Shown: positions 7,598 to 15,829 of the stretch, piece after piece
Layout: every line of letters begins with the position of its first letter
Position numbering within the stretch: the stretch's first letter is position 1
Assembly (NCBI GenBank): GCA_937992175.1
Contig: CALKLF010000027.1
Span: 1 to 40,010 of the forward strand
Length of the DNA stretch: 40,010 nt
Direction of reading: 5' to 3'
DNA from: an uncultured Fimbriimonadales bacterium
Lineage (GTDB): Bacteria > Armatimonadota > Fimbriimonadia > Fimbriimonadales > GBS-DC
Translations under genes and position numbers: made by a program
The notes under the pieces: model-generated
What the model saw: the letters and a program-made list of their open reading frames with translations, nothing else
Told to the model about the DNA's origin: nothing
Database searches by the model: none

Positions 7598-9370
7598 TTA
7601 CATCACTTCTGCTTTCTTCAGTTTGCCCTCGTACACAGGCTCGGCGAAGGCAAACGAGCGCCGCACCTCACTGATGGTCACCTTCGTGATGGGCTGTCTG
7701 GGTGGTTCGCTCTCCCAGAGAATGAGATAGCCCTCTTTGGTGAAGGCGACCTTACTCTCCTCGTCGATGGCGGAGGGCGCCATCTGGCACTCCACGACCT
7801 GAAGTAGTTTGTAAGGCAGGTACTGGCGCTTGAAAGTCTCCAGCGCACCGCCCTGAATGCGATACTCGTCGATGGGCATTTCGGGGCGGGCGCGAGCGAA
7901 CAGCCCCACCTCCAGATTATGCTCCAGCAGGTCGATATTCACGCCGTCCTCGCCCACGAGGTGTTCAATAACGCTGGGGTGCGCCTCGATGAGGTACGCC
8001 TCGACCTGCTCTTTGCGGGCACGCGACTCGAGATCGCGCTCAATCCAGAGGCTCACGGTGTCGGGAGCGGGAATGCGCCCGCGTCCGTGGCACACGGGGC
8101 AGGGGCGCGTGAGGCTCTCGGTGACCGATTCGCCCGTGCGCTTGCGCGTCAGCTCCACCAGCCCCAGCGAACTGATGCGCCCGATGCGGAATCGTGCCCG
8201 ATCGCGCTTGAGCGTGCGCTGCAACGCCTGCATTACCTGACGATGGTCGCTTTTGCGCCCCATATCGATAAAATCGATCACGATAATCCCGCCGATGTCG
8301 CGCAGGCGCAGCTGCCGACACACCTCCTCCACCGCCTCCAGGTTCGTTTTCAGGATGGTCTCCGCCAGCGAGGTCTTGCCTGTGAACTTGCCCGTGTTCA
8401 CATCAATAGCAGTAAAAGCTTCGGTCTCGTCGATGGTGAGATAGCCGCCCGATTTGAGCCACACCTTGCGCCGCATGAGGCGTTCCATCTCCTTCTCGAT
8501 ATTGAAATGCTCGAACATCGGCGTCGGCTTGTCGTAGAGCATCACACGGCTGCGCAGATTGGGGGCAATCACTTTCAACACTTCATGCACCTTTTCGTAC
8601 TCTTCGGGGTCGTCGATCCAGAGGCGGTCGACTTCGGACGAGAACACATCGCGCAGCACGCGATAGAGCAGCGTGGCGTCGCGATGCACGAGCGCGGGGG
8701 CTTGAGCGTTGGCGATGTTCGCACGAATCTGCTCCCACAGCTGCGTCAAGTACTCGATGTCCTGCCCGATTTCTTTCTCGGTTTTGCCTTCCGATTCCGT
8801 GCGTAGGATGAGTCCGAACCCGTGGGGATGCAGTTTTTGTCCGATTTGGCGCAGGCGTTCGCGTTCGTTGCGATCTTCGATTTTGCGCGACACACCGAGC
8901 GCGCCGCCGTCGGGCATGAGCACCACATAGCGCCCTGGCAGTGTGATGCGCGTCGTGACGCGCGCGCCTTTCGCGCCGCGCGGGGCTTTGACTACCTGTA
9001 CCAGAATCTCCTGCCCGATTTTGACCAGGTCGCTGATGTTGCGTTTGCGCAGCTCGGAGCGCTTGAGGGATTGGGGCATCTCGTCGGCGTCGGTCGTTTC
9101 GGGCAAGATGTCGCCCACATAGAGGAAAGCGTTGCGCTCCAATCCGATGTTCACGAACGCCGCGTCCATCCCGGGCAACACATTCTGCACGACGCCTTTG
9201 TAGATGTTGCCCACCACACGCTCGCCCCGCTCAAAGCGCAATTCCATCAGTTGCCCGTTTTCTAACACCGCAATCCGTGTCTCTCGGGGCGAGACATTCA
9301 CTAAGATCTCCCGAATAATCTTCTCGTTTGCGATAATGCACCTCCTGACAGGGTTGTCAGATTCGCCCAT
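7598..9370 (-). CDS. rng: Ribonuclease E/G family protein
   Basis: 590 residues. An S1 RNA-binding domain (about 50-140, GNIYKGVVQNVLPGMDAAFVNIG) is followed by the RNase E/G catalytic domain with the two metal-binding aspartates in AIDVNTG (Asp323) and IVIDFIDM (Asp366), and the Zn-link CPVC (Cys424, Cys427). It is longer than RNase G (about 490) and lacks an extended RNase E scaffold. It processes rRNA and starts mRNA decay. Start choice is open. The ATG at 9370 has a weak TAGGGT box 6 nt upstream and fits the leaderless pattern. A strong AGGAGG at 9346-9341 lies inside the frame and points to an ATT (9337) or ATC (9334) start, next to a CTGACA/TGTCAG hairpin. Family similarity begins shortly after, at about residue 20. 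Confidence 0.9.
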   Translation of the reverse strand: MGESDNPVRRCIIANEKIIREILVNVSPRETRIAVLENGQLMELRFERGERVVGNIYKGVVQNVLPGMDAAFVNIGLERNAFLYVGDILPETTDADEMPQSLKRSELRKRNISDLVKIGQEILVQVVKAPRGAKGARVTTRITLPGRYVVLMPDGGALGVSRKIEDRNERERLRQIGQKLHPHGFGLILRTESEGKTEKEIGQDIEYLTQLWEQIRANIANAQAPALVHRDATLLYRVLRDVFSSEVDRLWIDDPEEYEKVHEVLKVIAPNLRSRVMLYDKPTPMFEHFNIEKEMERLMRRKVWLKSGGYLTIDETEAFTAIDVNTGKFTGKTSLAETILKTNLEAVEEVCRQLRLRDIGGIIVIDFIDMGRKSDHRQVMQALQRTLKRDRARFRIGRISSLGLVELTRKRTGESVTESLTRPCPVCHGRGRIPAPDTVSLWIERDLESRARKEQVEAYLIEAHPSVIEHLVGEDGVNIDLLEHNLEVGLFARARPEMPIDEYRIQGGALETFKRQYLPYKLLQVVECQMAPSAIDEESKVAFTKEGYLILWESEPPRQPITKVTISEVRRSFAFAEPVYEGKLKKAEVM

Positions 9371-9439
9371 AAGTTTACCCTAAGCTGATGGGTCTCCCTC
9401 CGCGAAAGGTTGTCTGTGGGGCGACACTGTCCCGCCCGC

Positions 9440-10123
9440 TCAACGATTCCCGCCTTCCCGTCGCCACCGCTCGAGGACGGAGTCCACTTCGGGCTGCTTG
9501 CGGAACTGGTTCAGGGAGCGCATCGCCTCTTCAGGCAGTTTAAGCCTTGCCGCCGCGCTGTAGACCTGTCTCAGTCCCTGCAACAGCTCGCCCGCCGCCT
9601 GCGAGTCGTACTCGAGGATAGGGGCGGGCGGCGCAGTCAGTCGCTGGCGAATCAGCAGGCGAACCTGCTCCATGTCCACCAGCCTGCCGGGGCAGGTTTT
9701 ACGGGTAGGTGTGGGAGCCAAGCCACGCCGAACCAGCTCGTTCACCTCGCGATGCCCCATCACAATCAGCCCGTCAGGCTCGTTCAGGAACCAATCAGTT
9801 AAGCCATACTTCTGGAGCATCTCAATCGTGTGCTGGATGCCGCTTTCTAACTGCTGGGGAGTAAGGGGAGCGATGTCGCCGTGCCCTGAGAAGCAGATGT
9901 GGTAGGTCGTTTCGTTGATACCCAGCACGCCTGCGGGGATTTTGCGTGGGTCGCGTCCTTTCTCGATGGTTCCGTCGAAGCGAATCACCACATTGTAGCC
10001 GATTTCGCTCCAGCCGCGCTCGCGATGCCACTGGTCGATCTGGGCAGCGGTCGTGTCAAACGCCTGCCCGTCACGTCCGTGCGCGGCAGTATGCCAGACG
10101 ATGCGTTCGATTTTACGCGCCAT
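9440..10123 (-). CDS. N-acetylmuramoyl-L-alanine amidase (Amidase_2/PGRP fold)
   Basis: 227 residues. The amidase_2 fold is clear: IVWHTA with zinc ligand His11, WHRERGWSEIGYNVVI (about 32-47), GHREVN with His124 and KTCPG with Cys144. It would cut the bond between muramic acid and L-alanine in peptidoglycan. No signal peptide or membrane segment is present, unlike housekeeping amidases; phage-like lysins share this feature. The last 75 residues are helical without a known cell-wall-binding motif. AGGAG in the upstream sequence gives a normal ribosome binding site. It lies upstream of the RNase G gene on the same strand with a 69-nt gap. Confidence 0.85.
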   Translation of the reverse strand: MARKIERIVWHTAAHGRDGQAFDTTAAQIDQWHRERGWSEIGYNVVIRFDGTIEKGRDPRKIPAGVLGINETTYHICFSGHGDIAPLTPQQLESGIQHTIEMLQKYGLTDWFLNEPDGLIVMGHREVNELVRRGLAPTPTRKTCPGRLVDMEQVRLLIRQRLTAPPAPILEYDSQAAGELLQGLRQVYSAAARLKLPEEAMRSLNQFRKQPEVDSVLERWRREGGNR

Positions 10124-10142
10124 CGTGTGTCTCCTATGGCTG

Positions 10143-10185
10143 GGACGGTCCTGTCCAAGTCCTGCACGGGCAGGACTGTCCGTGC
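10143..10185. repeat. Paired hairpin (GGACNGTCC / GCACGG family)
   Basis: A short partial palindrome at 10143-10156 and a 22-nt hairpin at 10164-10185 (GCACGG stem, GGAC loop). It is related to the pair at 14547-14607 and sits in the spacer between the divergent amidase and TPR genes. Confidence 0.6.
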
Positions 10186-10224
10186 TAGGGGAGTTGCTCG
10201 CAGGGAACGGTCAACCCCCTGTGG

Positions 10225-10230
10225 TATAAT
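10225..10230 (+). promoter_or_regulatory. -10 box of the TPR gene
   Basis: TATAAT preceded by GG, 7 nt before the ATG at 10238. It fixes the start of the TPR protein and predicts a leaderless mRNA. Confidence 0.65.
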
Positions 10231-10237
10231 ACCTGTG

Positions 10238-11128
10238 ATGGCGATGGGCGATTCGTACTCGTTCATTCGGGAGGGTTCAGAGGCGGAGCCGAACGACGCG
10301 TGCGTTGAGGCGGCGCGTCAGCCCGCAACGGCAGAGGACGCGCGGCGGCGCGGCGACGCCGCGCTCCGACAGGGCGAGTTCGAAGAGGCGTTTCGATATT
10401 ACAAGCTCGCAATCCAGATGGATGGTGACAACAGCGCGCGCTATATGCAGCTCGGCGACGCCTATGCATATGCCGACCAGCCCGCCCGCGCCTTAGCCTA
10501 CTACCAGCGCGCTCGCAAGATGAACCCGCGCGACCCCGAAACCTACTTCGCGCTGGGTGAAATCTACCGCCGCTACGGACGCTACGATGCCGCCATCGCC
10601 CACTTCAAACGCGCCATCGAATATGGCGCGAACAACGCCTTCGTGCAGTTCAAATACGCCGAGGTACTCGCGCTCAGTCAGCAGTACGCCAAAGCGGTCG
10701 AGGCGGGACGCGCCGCCGTGAACCACGAGCCGAGCAACGGCTTCTACCGATTCTGGCTCGCCGACCTGCTGGAGCAAATCGGCGATGTCGAAGAGGCAAT
10801 GCAGGAAATGGAAATCGCGACCCTGCTGAACCCCGAAGACGACTACTACCACTTCCGCTGCGGGCTGTTGTGCATAGAGAACAACCTGCTTCCGCAAGCG
10901 ATTGAGTGTTTCCAGCGCGCCCTGAGTTTGAAACCCCAGCGTGCGCTCTACATGACCCTGCTGGGCGATGTCTATACTCTGTTGAACGAACCGCAGGAGG
11001 CAGAACGCGCGTATCTACACGCCGGCGATTTAGACAGTTACGACCGCGCTGAGCTGCAGCGCGCCCGCCGTATCGCAGGGCTGGACAACGGAAAACTGCA
11101 GACCCAGCCTGAAGACTCCTCGCGCTGA
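10238..11128 (+). CDS. TPR-repeat protein
   Basis: 296 residues. From about residue 37 to 285 there are about seven consecutive 34-residue tetratricopeptide repeats with the usual pattern, for example AEDARRRGDAALRQGEFEEA, then ARYMQLGDAYAYADQPARAL and ETYFALGEIYRRYGRYDAAI. No signal peptide, membrane segment or catalytic domain is seen, so it is probably a cytoplasmic scaffold; its partner is unknown. A much longer upstream reading exists but covers the divergent amidase gene, so the ATG with the TATAAT box 7 nt ahead is preferred. A second in-frame ATG lies two codons later. It converges with the beta-propeller gene, leaving only 11 nt between stops. Confidence 0.85.
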   Translation: MAMGDSYSFIREGSEAEPNDACVEAARQPATAEDARRRGDAALRQGEFEEAFRYYKLAIQMDGDNSARYMQLGDAYAYADQPARALAYYQRARKMNPRDPETYFALGEIYRRYGRYDAAIAHFKRAIEYGANNAFVQFKYAEVLALSQQYAKAVEAGRAAVNHEPSNGFYRFWLADLLEQIGDVEEAMQEMEIATLLNPEDDYYHFRCGLLCIENNLLPQAIECFQRALSLKPQRALYMTLLGDVYTLLNEPQEAERAYLHAGDLDSYDRAELQRARRIAGLDNGKLQTQPEDSSR

Positions 11129-11139
11129 CCGAAATCGCT

Positions 11140-12111
11140 TTAGCGAGCGGGCTTGACTTCTACGATGAATATCTCGCGCTGCTCGTTCGTGACCACGAGC
11201 CGTCCACTGTCAATCCACTCTATCGCCTCACACTGCTTGCCATTTTGAATCGGAATGCGCCGTGCTTTGCCTTGCGTGAGGAACTTATCGCCGCGCGTCG
11301 GGCGCTCGAACAGCCAGATGGACTGCTGCGGCGCCTGACAGAGTACCGCCAGCGTGCGCTCGTCGGGTGACATCGCCGCTGCCGTGACCCAGCCACCCAG
11401 ATCGCTGTGGGAGTCGACCAGTGTAAGCATGTTCACCCGATCGGTATGCTGCGTGTTGAGCCGATAGAGCTTGGTTCCATTCTCGGGTGTGCTAAGTTCG
11501 CGCGGCGCGCGATGCTTGGTCAGAAAATAGAGCCTGCCCTGAAATACGAACACCGCCTCGCAATCGAAGTGCCACTCATCGCCCGGAAACGCTTTCTGGT
11601 CGGGATAAGCGACGGGGATGCGTTTGAGCGTGTGCGCCTGCAGCGTGGCTTCAGGGTTCGGCTCTTTCACCACATACACCGCCAAATCGCGCCGCGCGTT
11701 GCTGTTGTTGCCGATATCGGCGATGTAAAGCGTATCTCCGTCGATAGCGATATCTTCCCAGTCGATGTTCACCGCGCCCTCAATCTGGACGCCTTCGTAA
11801 ACGACCGAGGGGTCTTCAGCGCGGTCGGAAGAATCGCGTCGAGACACAAAGGGGGGAACAACCACGCTGCCGTCCAGTCGGACGGGGAAAATACGCGCCC
11901 GATCGCCACTATCGTTATGCACCCAGTAGACGCCTTCATAGGCGCGGCTACGCGCGATGCCACTCATCTCATCGATGGGCTGATGACCCACTTTCGCGTG
12001 CGGCGTGAGCGACAAGACGCTCTGTGTAGCGACTCTTGGGACAGGAAGATAAACCACCGCAATCGTCAGCCCGACTACCGCGCCGAGCAGCCAACCGTAA
12101 AGTCGTCGCAT
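11140..12111 (-). CDS. Anchored extracytoplasmic beta-propeller protein, function unknown
   Basis: 323 residues from the ATG at 12111. An N-terminal hydrophobic segment (MRRLYGWLLGAVVGLTIAVV) is a signal anchor or signal peptide. The rest shows repeated beta-strand motifs of a propeller: GVYWVHNDSGD, NIDWEDIAIDGDTLYIADIG followed by NNSNAR, DCEAVFVFQGRLYFLTK, TAAAMSPDERTLAVL and CEAIEWIDSGRLVV. The WEDIA...DIGNN...R pattern recurs in uncharacterised secreted proteins related to esterase-like phytase propellers. No catalytic residues can be assigned. The start at 12111 is preferred over the in-frame ATG at 12117 because a TACAAT box ends 7 nt before it; the two differ by only two residues. Confidence 0.7.
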   Translation of the reverse strand: MRRLYGWLLGAVVGLTIAVVYLPVPRVATQSVLSLTPHAKVGHQPIDEMSGIARSRAYEGVYWVHNDSGDRARIFPVRLDGSVVVPPFVSRRDSSDRAEDPSVVYEGVQIEGAVNIDWEDIAIDGDTLYIADIGNNSNARRDLAVYVVKEPNPEATLQAHTLKRIPVAYPDQKAFPGDEWHFDCEAVFVFQGRLYFLTKHRAPRELSTPENGTKLYRLNTQHTDRVNMLTLVDSHSDLGGWVTAAAMSPDERTLAVLCQAPQQSIWLFERPTRGDKFLTQGKARRIPIQNGKQCEAIEWIDSGRLVVTNEQREIFIVEVKPAR

Positions 12112-12118
12112 CACCATG

Positions 12119-12124
12119 ATTGTA
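12119..12124 (-). promoter_or_regulatory. -10 box of the beta-propeller gene
   Basis: TACAAT on the minus strand with 7 nt to the ATG at 12111 (only 1 nt to the ATG at 12117). It supports the second ATG and a leaderless mRNA. Confidence 0.5.
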
Positions 12125-12233
12125 TCTGAGATGAGGTTAAGGAGACATTAAGTACCCTCGTATCGCTGCATGGTGCGCACTTAGGCAGCCACGCCGACTG
12201 ATGCTGATGGAGACCGCGCGGCTCGGCGTGCGC

Positions 12234-12570
12234 CTACAAGGCGTTCGAGTCGCCCGGCGGCTGCAATCGGTAGCGTGTGAGGCCATCCCGTTCCTCGCGT
12301 TGCGCCAGTCCTTGCTTGACCAGCCCTTCCGTATACTCACGCCTTCGGCAAGCTTCTGCGGAGTGATCGCGCCGCCATTTTGCAGGGCGTGCGCAATTAG
12401 ACGGCGTTCACGCTGGCGCGGTTCGTCTTCTTTCTGCTCCTTGTAGCCCTGCCAGAACAGCCAGCCGCCGACAGCGGTCATCCCCCAGAGCAACAGGGTG
12501 TGGCTGAGCAGTTCGCCCCAGCCCCAGTTGACCACGCCATACTGCCGCAAACCTGATTACGCAGTTGCAT
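12234..12570 (-). pseudogene. Frame-shifted small membrane protein with winged-helix-like tail
   Basis: Pieces of one gene lie in different frames. An ATG at 12570 with a good ribosome site (GGAGGGGAG) reads MQLRNQV and soon stops. The second frame carries a membrane segment, ELLSHTLLLWGMTAVGGWLF, then RLIAHALQNGGAITPQKLAE. At about 12335-12345 the sense moves to the next frame, EYTEGLVKQGLAQREERDGL then TRYRLQPPGDSNAL, ending at TAG 12236-12234. Together they resemble a one-helix membrane protein with a C-terminal winged-helix domain. The uninterrupted 137-residue reading continues in a low-complexity Ser/Arg-rich frame that looks like antisense noise. Sequencing or assembly error is the alternative to true decay. 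Confidence 0.55.
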
Positions 12571-12612
12571 AGTCTCCCCTCCAGATGTCCCGAATTCTAC
12601 CCTACAAACCTT

Positions 12613-12624
12613 GACAGTACTGTC
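12613..12624. promoter_or_regulatory. 12-bp perfect palindrome GACAGTACTGTC
   Basis: A perfect palindrome in the spacer between the end of tsf and the start of the frame-shifted small gene. It could be a dimer binding site. No regulator is next to it and no promoter is tied to it, so its role is unknown. Confidence 0.3.
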
Positions 12625-12644
12625 GGGGGTTCGGGAGGCGCAAA

Positions 12645-12703
12645 TTGTCGCGGGGCGCCGACACTACGCGCACCTCGCGTAGCGTCGGTGCCCCCGCCGA
12701 CAA
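12645..12703. repeat. Large imperfect inverted repeat downstream of tsf
   Basis: Arms of about 26-28 bp (12645-12670 and 12676-12703) start TTGTCG and end CTACGCG, with small bulges and a 5-nt loop. It lies about 22 nt past the tsf stop on the minus strand and could end the rpsB-tsf transcript. It lacks a U-tract. Confidence 0.65.
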
Positions 12704-12724
12704 CACTGAGAACGCCGACTCCTA

Positions 12725-13594
12725 CTACGACGCCCCGACTTCAAGGCGCACGAAGCGCACGACTTTCAGGTCGCTGCCTACGGCTTTGAGCATGTCGCCG
12801 ATGGTCTTCGACTCGTCCTTGTAGAAGGGCTGCTCCAGCAGGGCGACTTTTTGCACGAAGCCCTTGTTCACGCGCCCGCGCGCGATGTTCTCGGCGACAT
12901 TTTCGGGCTTGCCCTCGTTGATGGCGCGCTGCTTCTCAATCTCCAGCTCCTGCTGCAGCGCCTCGGCAGGAATCTCGTCTTTGGAGAGGTACTGCGGCGC
13001 GCTCCAGGCGATTTGAATCGCAATTTCGTGCGCCATGTTTTGCAGCGTCTCTTTGTCCGCGCTGCCGGTCAGCACGACCATCACGCCGACGAGCTTGTTG
13101 TGATGGATGTAGATGTCCACCACGCCGTTCTCGCCGTCGGGCACGCGGGCGATTGCGTAGTTCTGGAACGCGATGCGTTCGCCGGTCTTGCCGATGGCGA
13201 TTTCGATCTGCTTCTCGACCGTGATACTGCTGTCGGAGAACGAGGGTCGCTGCAGGACGGTGTCCATTCTGCCCTCCTCACCAACGGCAAGCACATGCTG
13301 GAGCAGCTCGTTGGCGAGGTTCAGGAACTCCTCGTTGCGCGCCACGAAGTCGGTCTCACAGCGCAGGTCGATCAGCGCGCCCGTGCGTCCGTCCTCGCTG
13401 AGAGCGCCCGCGATGACCCCCTGATTAACTTCCTTGCTGGCGCGTTTGCTGGCGATGATTGCGCCTTTTTCACGCAGGATCAGGCGCGCTTTCTCCATGT
13501 CGCCGCCTGCCTGCTCCAGCGCGTTTTTACAATCCATAAAGCCTGCGCCCGTTTCGTCGCGCAGGGACTTAATTAGCTGTGGGCTAATGCTCAT
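12725..13594 (-). CDS. tsf: Translation elongation factor Ts
   Basis: 289 residues. The N-terminal UBA-like domain ([20 protein letters not shown], then DCKNAL) is followed by the TDFVARN motif at 81-87 that contacts EF-Tu, then the dimerisation domain with [22 protein letters not shown]-Ts recharges EF-Tu by releasing GDP. The ATG at 13594 overlaps the rpsB stop by 4 nt (ATGA) and has GGAGGA just upstream; a 17-codon longer reading would lie inside rpsB. The rpsB-tsf pairing is a near-universal bacterial arrangement. Confidence 0.97.
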   Translation of the reverse strand: MSISPQLIKSLRDETGAGFMDCKNALEQAGGDMEKARLILREKGAIIASKRASKEVNQGVIAGALSEDGRTGALIDLRCETDFVARNEEFLNLANELLQHVLAVGEEGRMDTVLQRPSFSDSSITVEKQIEIAIGKTGERIAFQNYAIARVPDGENGVVDIYIHHNKLVGVMVVLTGSADKETLQNMAHEIAIQIAWSAPQYLSKDEIPAEALQQELEIEKQRAINEGKPENVAENIARGRVNKGFVQKVALLEQPFYKDESKTIGDMLKAVGSDLKVVRFVRLEVGAS

Positions 13595-14484
13595 CGGTAT
13601 TCCTCCTCCAAGTCTTCCAAGCGGTGTCGTTTCATCAATTCCCACTCTTTGCCCATAATCTCGTCGTCGGAGGGGCGGTGTTCGGGGGCGATTTCCTCGC
13701 CGAACATCTTACCGTATTCCGCCACCTGTTCTGGCGAGAGCGGGGCTTCTTCTTCCACTACAGGCATCTCTTCCGTCGGCACGACCTCCGCGCCCTGCCA
13801 CTCGAGTTGTTTCTCTTCGATAATCGCGTCGGCGATGCGCCCCGCAATCAGGCGAATGGCGCGAATCGCATCGTCGTTGCCAGGGATGGGATAGTCTACT
13901 TCGTCGGGGTCGCAGTTGGTGTCCACAATCGCAATCGTCGGGATGCCGAGTCGGCGCGCTTCCGCGACGGCGGTGTGTTCCTCCTTGAGGTCGACGACGA
14001 ACAGCGCGGAGGGCAGTCCGGGCATGTCTTTGATGCCGCCCAGGTTGCGCTCCAGTTTCTCGTGTTCTTTGCGCAGGCGCGAGGCTTCCTTTTTAGGGAT
14101 GCGGTCCAGCTCGCCCTCCTGAATCATGCGCTCCAGTTCCTTGAGTCGCTTCACGCGCGACTGGATGGTGCGGTAGTTCGTGAGCGTGCCGCCGAGCCAG
14201 CGGTGGGTGATGTGATACTGGCGGCTGCGGATGGCGGCTTCCTTGATGGCGTCCCGCGCCTGTTTCTTCGTACCGACGAACAGCACATGCCCGCCGCTGT
14301 TGACAATCTCCTTGACCGCTTTCTGCGCCTTGTCGAACATCTCGACGGTCTTATGCAGGTCGATGATGTGGATTCCGCTGCGTGCACCGTAGATATAGCG
14401 GCGCATATGGGGGTGCCATTTACGGGTAGGATGCCCGAAATGGACGCCCGCTTCCAGCAGGTCGCGCATACTCAGTTCTGCCAT
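13591..14484 (-). CDS. rpsB: 30S ribosomal protein S2
   Basis: 297 residues. S2 signatures are plain: [20 protein letters not shown] at the start, [35 protein letters not shown], and [29 protein letters not shown] (read in two pieces). After about residue 230 comes an acidic, Glu/Pro-rich extension of about 65 residues, which makes it longer than the roughly 240-residue E. coli protein; such tails are common outside the Proteobacteria. GGAGGAG 4 nt before the ATG is a strong ribosome site. It is first of the rpsB-tsf operon. A TATACT on the minus strand at 14658-14653 is a possible -10 box, leaving a leader of about 160 nt that contains the hairpin pair at 14547-14607. Confidence 0.97.
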   Translation of the reverse strand: MAELSMRDLLEAGVHFGHPTRKWHPHMRRYIYGARSGIHIIDLHKTVEMFDKAQKAVKEIVNSGGHVLFVGTKKQARDAIKEAAIRSRQYHITHRWLGGTLTNYRTIQSRVKRLKELERMIQEGELDRIPKKEASRLRKEHEKLERNLGGIKDMPGLPSALFVVDLKEEHTAVAEARRLGIPTIAIVDTNCDPDEVDYPIPGNDDAIRAIRLIAGRIADAIIEEKQLEWQGAEVVPTEEMPVVEEEAPLSPEQVAEYGKMFGEEIAPEHRPSDDEIMGKEWELMKRHRLEDLEEEYR

Positions 14485-14546
14485 AGGTCTCCTCCGGGTT
14501 CGTTCCTCCCGCGCCGTCTTCCGCGCTTACGATCTCAGCCTTCGCC

Positions 14547-14607
14547 GCACGGACATTCCTGTCCGTGCCCGTTCCTGCGAAGTTTGCACGGACAAGAATG
14601 TCCGTGC
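14547..14607. repeat. Paired inverted hairpins GCACGGACA family
   Basis: Two hairpins, 14547-14568 (loop TTCC) and 14586-14607 (loop AGAA), each with the perfect 9-bp stem GCACGGACA/TGTCCGTGC and lying in inverted order 17 nt apart. They fall in the spacer between rpsB and the Uma2 remnant. The architecture matches 26803-26884 and 39930-40001 although the stems differ. Confidence 0.85.
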
Positions 14608-14677
14608 TACTGAGACACCCTGGCGCGTCGGGCGCGGTATGTGATGGCGTAGAGTATACCCGTTTCCGACACGAAGG

Positions 14678-14683
14678 TATAAT
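14678..14683 (+). promoter_or_regulatory. Surviving -10 box of the Uma2 remnant
   Basis: TATAAT preceded by GG, 6 nt before the ATG at 14690. The promoter is intact although the gene behind it is not. Confidence 0.55.
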
Positions 14684-14689
14684 CGGGCT

Positions 14690-14955
14690 ATGAGTCGCAT
14701 GCTCAACACGCCGAAGGTGCGCCGTCGCCCGAACCTGCCGCTCAAACGCTGGATTACCTGCGCCGAGTTCGAGGCGCTGATGGAATCGGGCGTGCCTCCG
14801 CACTGACCGCGATACGAGAGGCAGCCTCTACGCCAGCGCGAACATCCCTGAACACTGGATTCTGAACCTCAAGCAGCGCATGCTGGAGATCTATCGGGAG
14901 CCTGCGCCTGATGCGAAGGCGGTCTACGGCGCGTCGTATCAGCAGCGAACCGTAC
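14690..14955 (+). pseudogene. Uma2-family (DUF820) endonuclease, internally deleted
   Basis: The ATG at 14690 opens 38 codons, MSRMLNTPKVRRRPNLPLKR then WITCAEFEALMESG, which is the typical N-terminus of Uma2-family proteins, and stops at 14804-14806. In another frame from about 14818 comes the matching C-terminus: RGSLYASANIPEHWILNLKQ then RMLEIYREPAPDA. About 100 central residues, which hold the PD-(D/E)XK catalytic site, are gone. Intact family members are about 190 residues. The remnant runs straight into the SARP-like wreck at about 14956. Confidence 0.7.
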
Positions 14956-14956
14956 T

Positions 14957-15785
14957 TTCGTCGCGCTCAACTCGGAACACTTCACGACCGATGTGATGCA
15001 GTTCGAGCAGGCGTTGGCGCTGGCGAGCCGTGCGGAGTCGGACGCAGGGCAGCGCACTGTGTGGCTGCGGCGGGCAGTGGAGCTTTATCGCGGCGAAATG
15101 GCTCATCGAGGGCGAGGCGCGCCTCGTCACGCTCACGGGGCTGGGCGGCTTCGGCAAAACGCGCCTCGCGCTGGAGTTCGCCCACAGGGTCGCAGCGCGC
15201 AACGCCTACGCCTTGCAGGTGCTCGCCCTTTGCGCCCCCGAGAGCGACCTGTACGCATGGGCGCTGTACCATGCCTTCCATGCGGCGATTGTGCTGAGCA
15301 ACCAGGAGTTCATTCATCAGTGGGGCGCGATGGCGAGGGCGTGTACTTTCGATGCCAATGACCCCGCGCTGCAGCGGCGCATCGCCGAAGGCGACCCGTT
15401 CCGCCTCCATTTCGCACGCACTCATCGGGCGCACGCAAGCGGTCTTTTAGGTGACCCCGACGCGATCGACGAGCTGCAGGCGTGCCTCAGCTACTGGCGC
15501 GAGCAGAACAACAGCCCGTGGATGGCGACGACATACCTCTACCTTGCGGAGATCGAGCTGGCTCGCGGCAACTTGGTGGCGGCGCGTGGCGCGCTTGCCG
15601 AATCGCTGCAACGCAATCGCGCGCTCGGACGCAGACTGTCCGAGGCGCTCTGCCTCGAACTGCTGGCAAGACTCAAGGTCGCCGAAGGCGACGAGGCGAC
15701 GGCGCAAAAAGTTCTGGCAGAGGCGAACGCCCTCCGTACCTCCTTCGTGCGCCCAGACCTTGCGCACGCCGATAAGCAGTCCTGA
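14957..15785 (+). pseudogene. Remnant of SARP/BTAD-ATPase-TPR transcriptional regulator
   Basis: The first piece reads FVALNSEHFTTDVMQFEQAL and continues to WLRRAVELYRGE; this is the bacterial transcriptional activator domain without its DNA-binding winged helix. A frame change near 15090-15115 leads to ARLVTLTGLGGFGKTRLALE, the P-loop of a STAND-type ATPase, which breaks off after about 20-30 residues. The remaining frame to 15785 is helical, TPR-like sequence (for example YLYLAEIELARGNLVAARGA). Intact regulators of this class have about 900-1100 residues; only about 270 codons are left in at least three pieces. An uninterrupted frame of about 250 codons covers the later pieces, but without sensible domain order it is unlikely to be functional. 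Confidence 0.65.
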
Positions 15786-15814
15786 AATCAGCAGGAATCC
15801 CCTTTTCCATCGGG

Positions 15815-15820
15815 TATAGA
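15815..15820 (+). promoter_or_regulatory. -10 box of the ABC exporter operon
   Basis: TATAGA preceded by GGG, 9 nt before the ATG at 15830. It would drive the three-gene operon 15830-19644 with a leader of a few nucleotides at most. Confidence 0.5.
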
Positions 15821-15829
15821 ATTACCGCC

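Noticed and set aside
7598-9370. Full RNase E with degradosome scaffold
   Set aside because: Only about 150 residues follow the Zn-link and none resembles an Arg-rich or partner-binding scaffold.
9440-10123. Prophage lysin module
   Set aside because: The amidase lacks a signal peptide as lysins do, but no holin, portal, tail or integrase gene is within the window.
12725-14484. Anything unusual in rpsB-tsf
   Set aside because: Order, overlap and lengths are those of a normal bacterial rpsB-tsf operon; the acidic S2 tail is common outside Proteobacteria.
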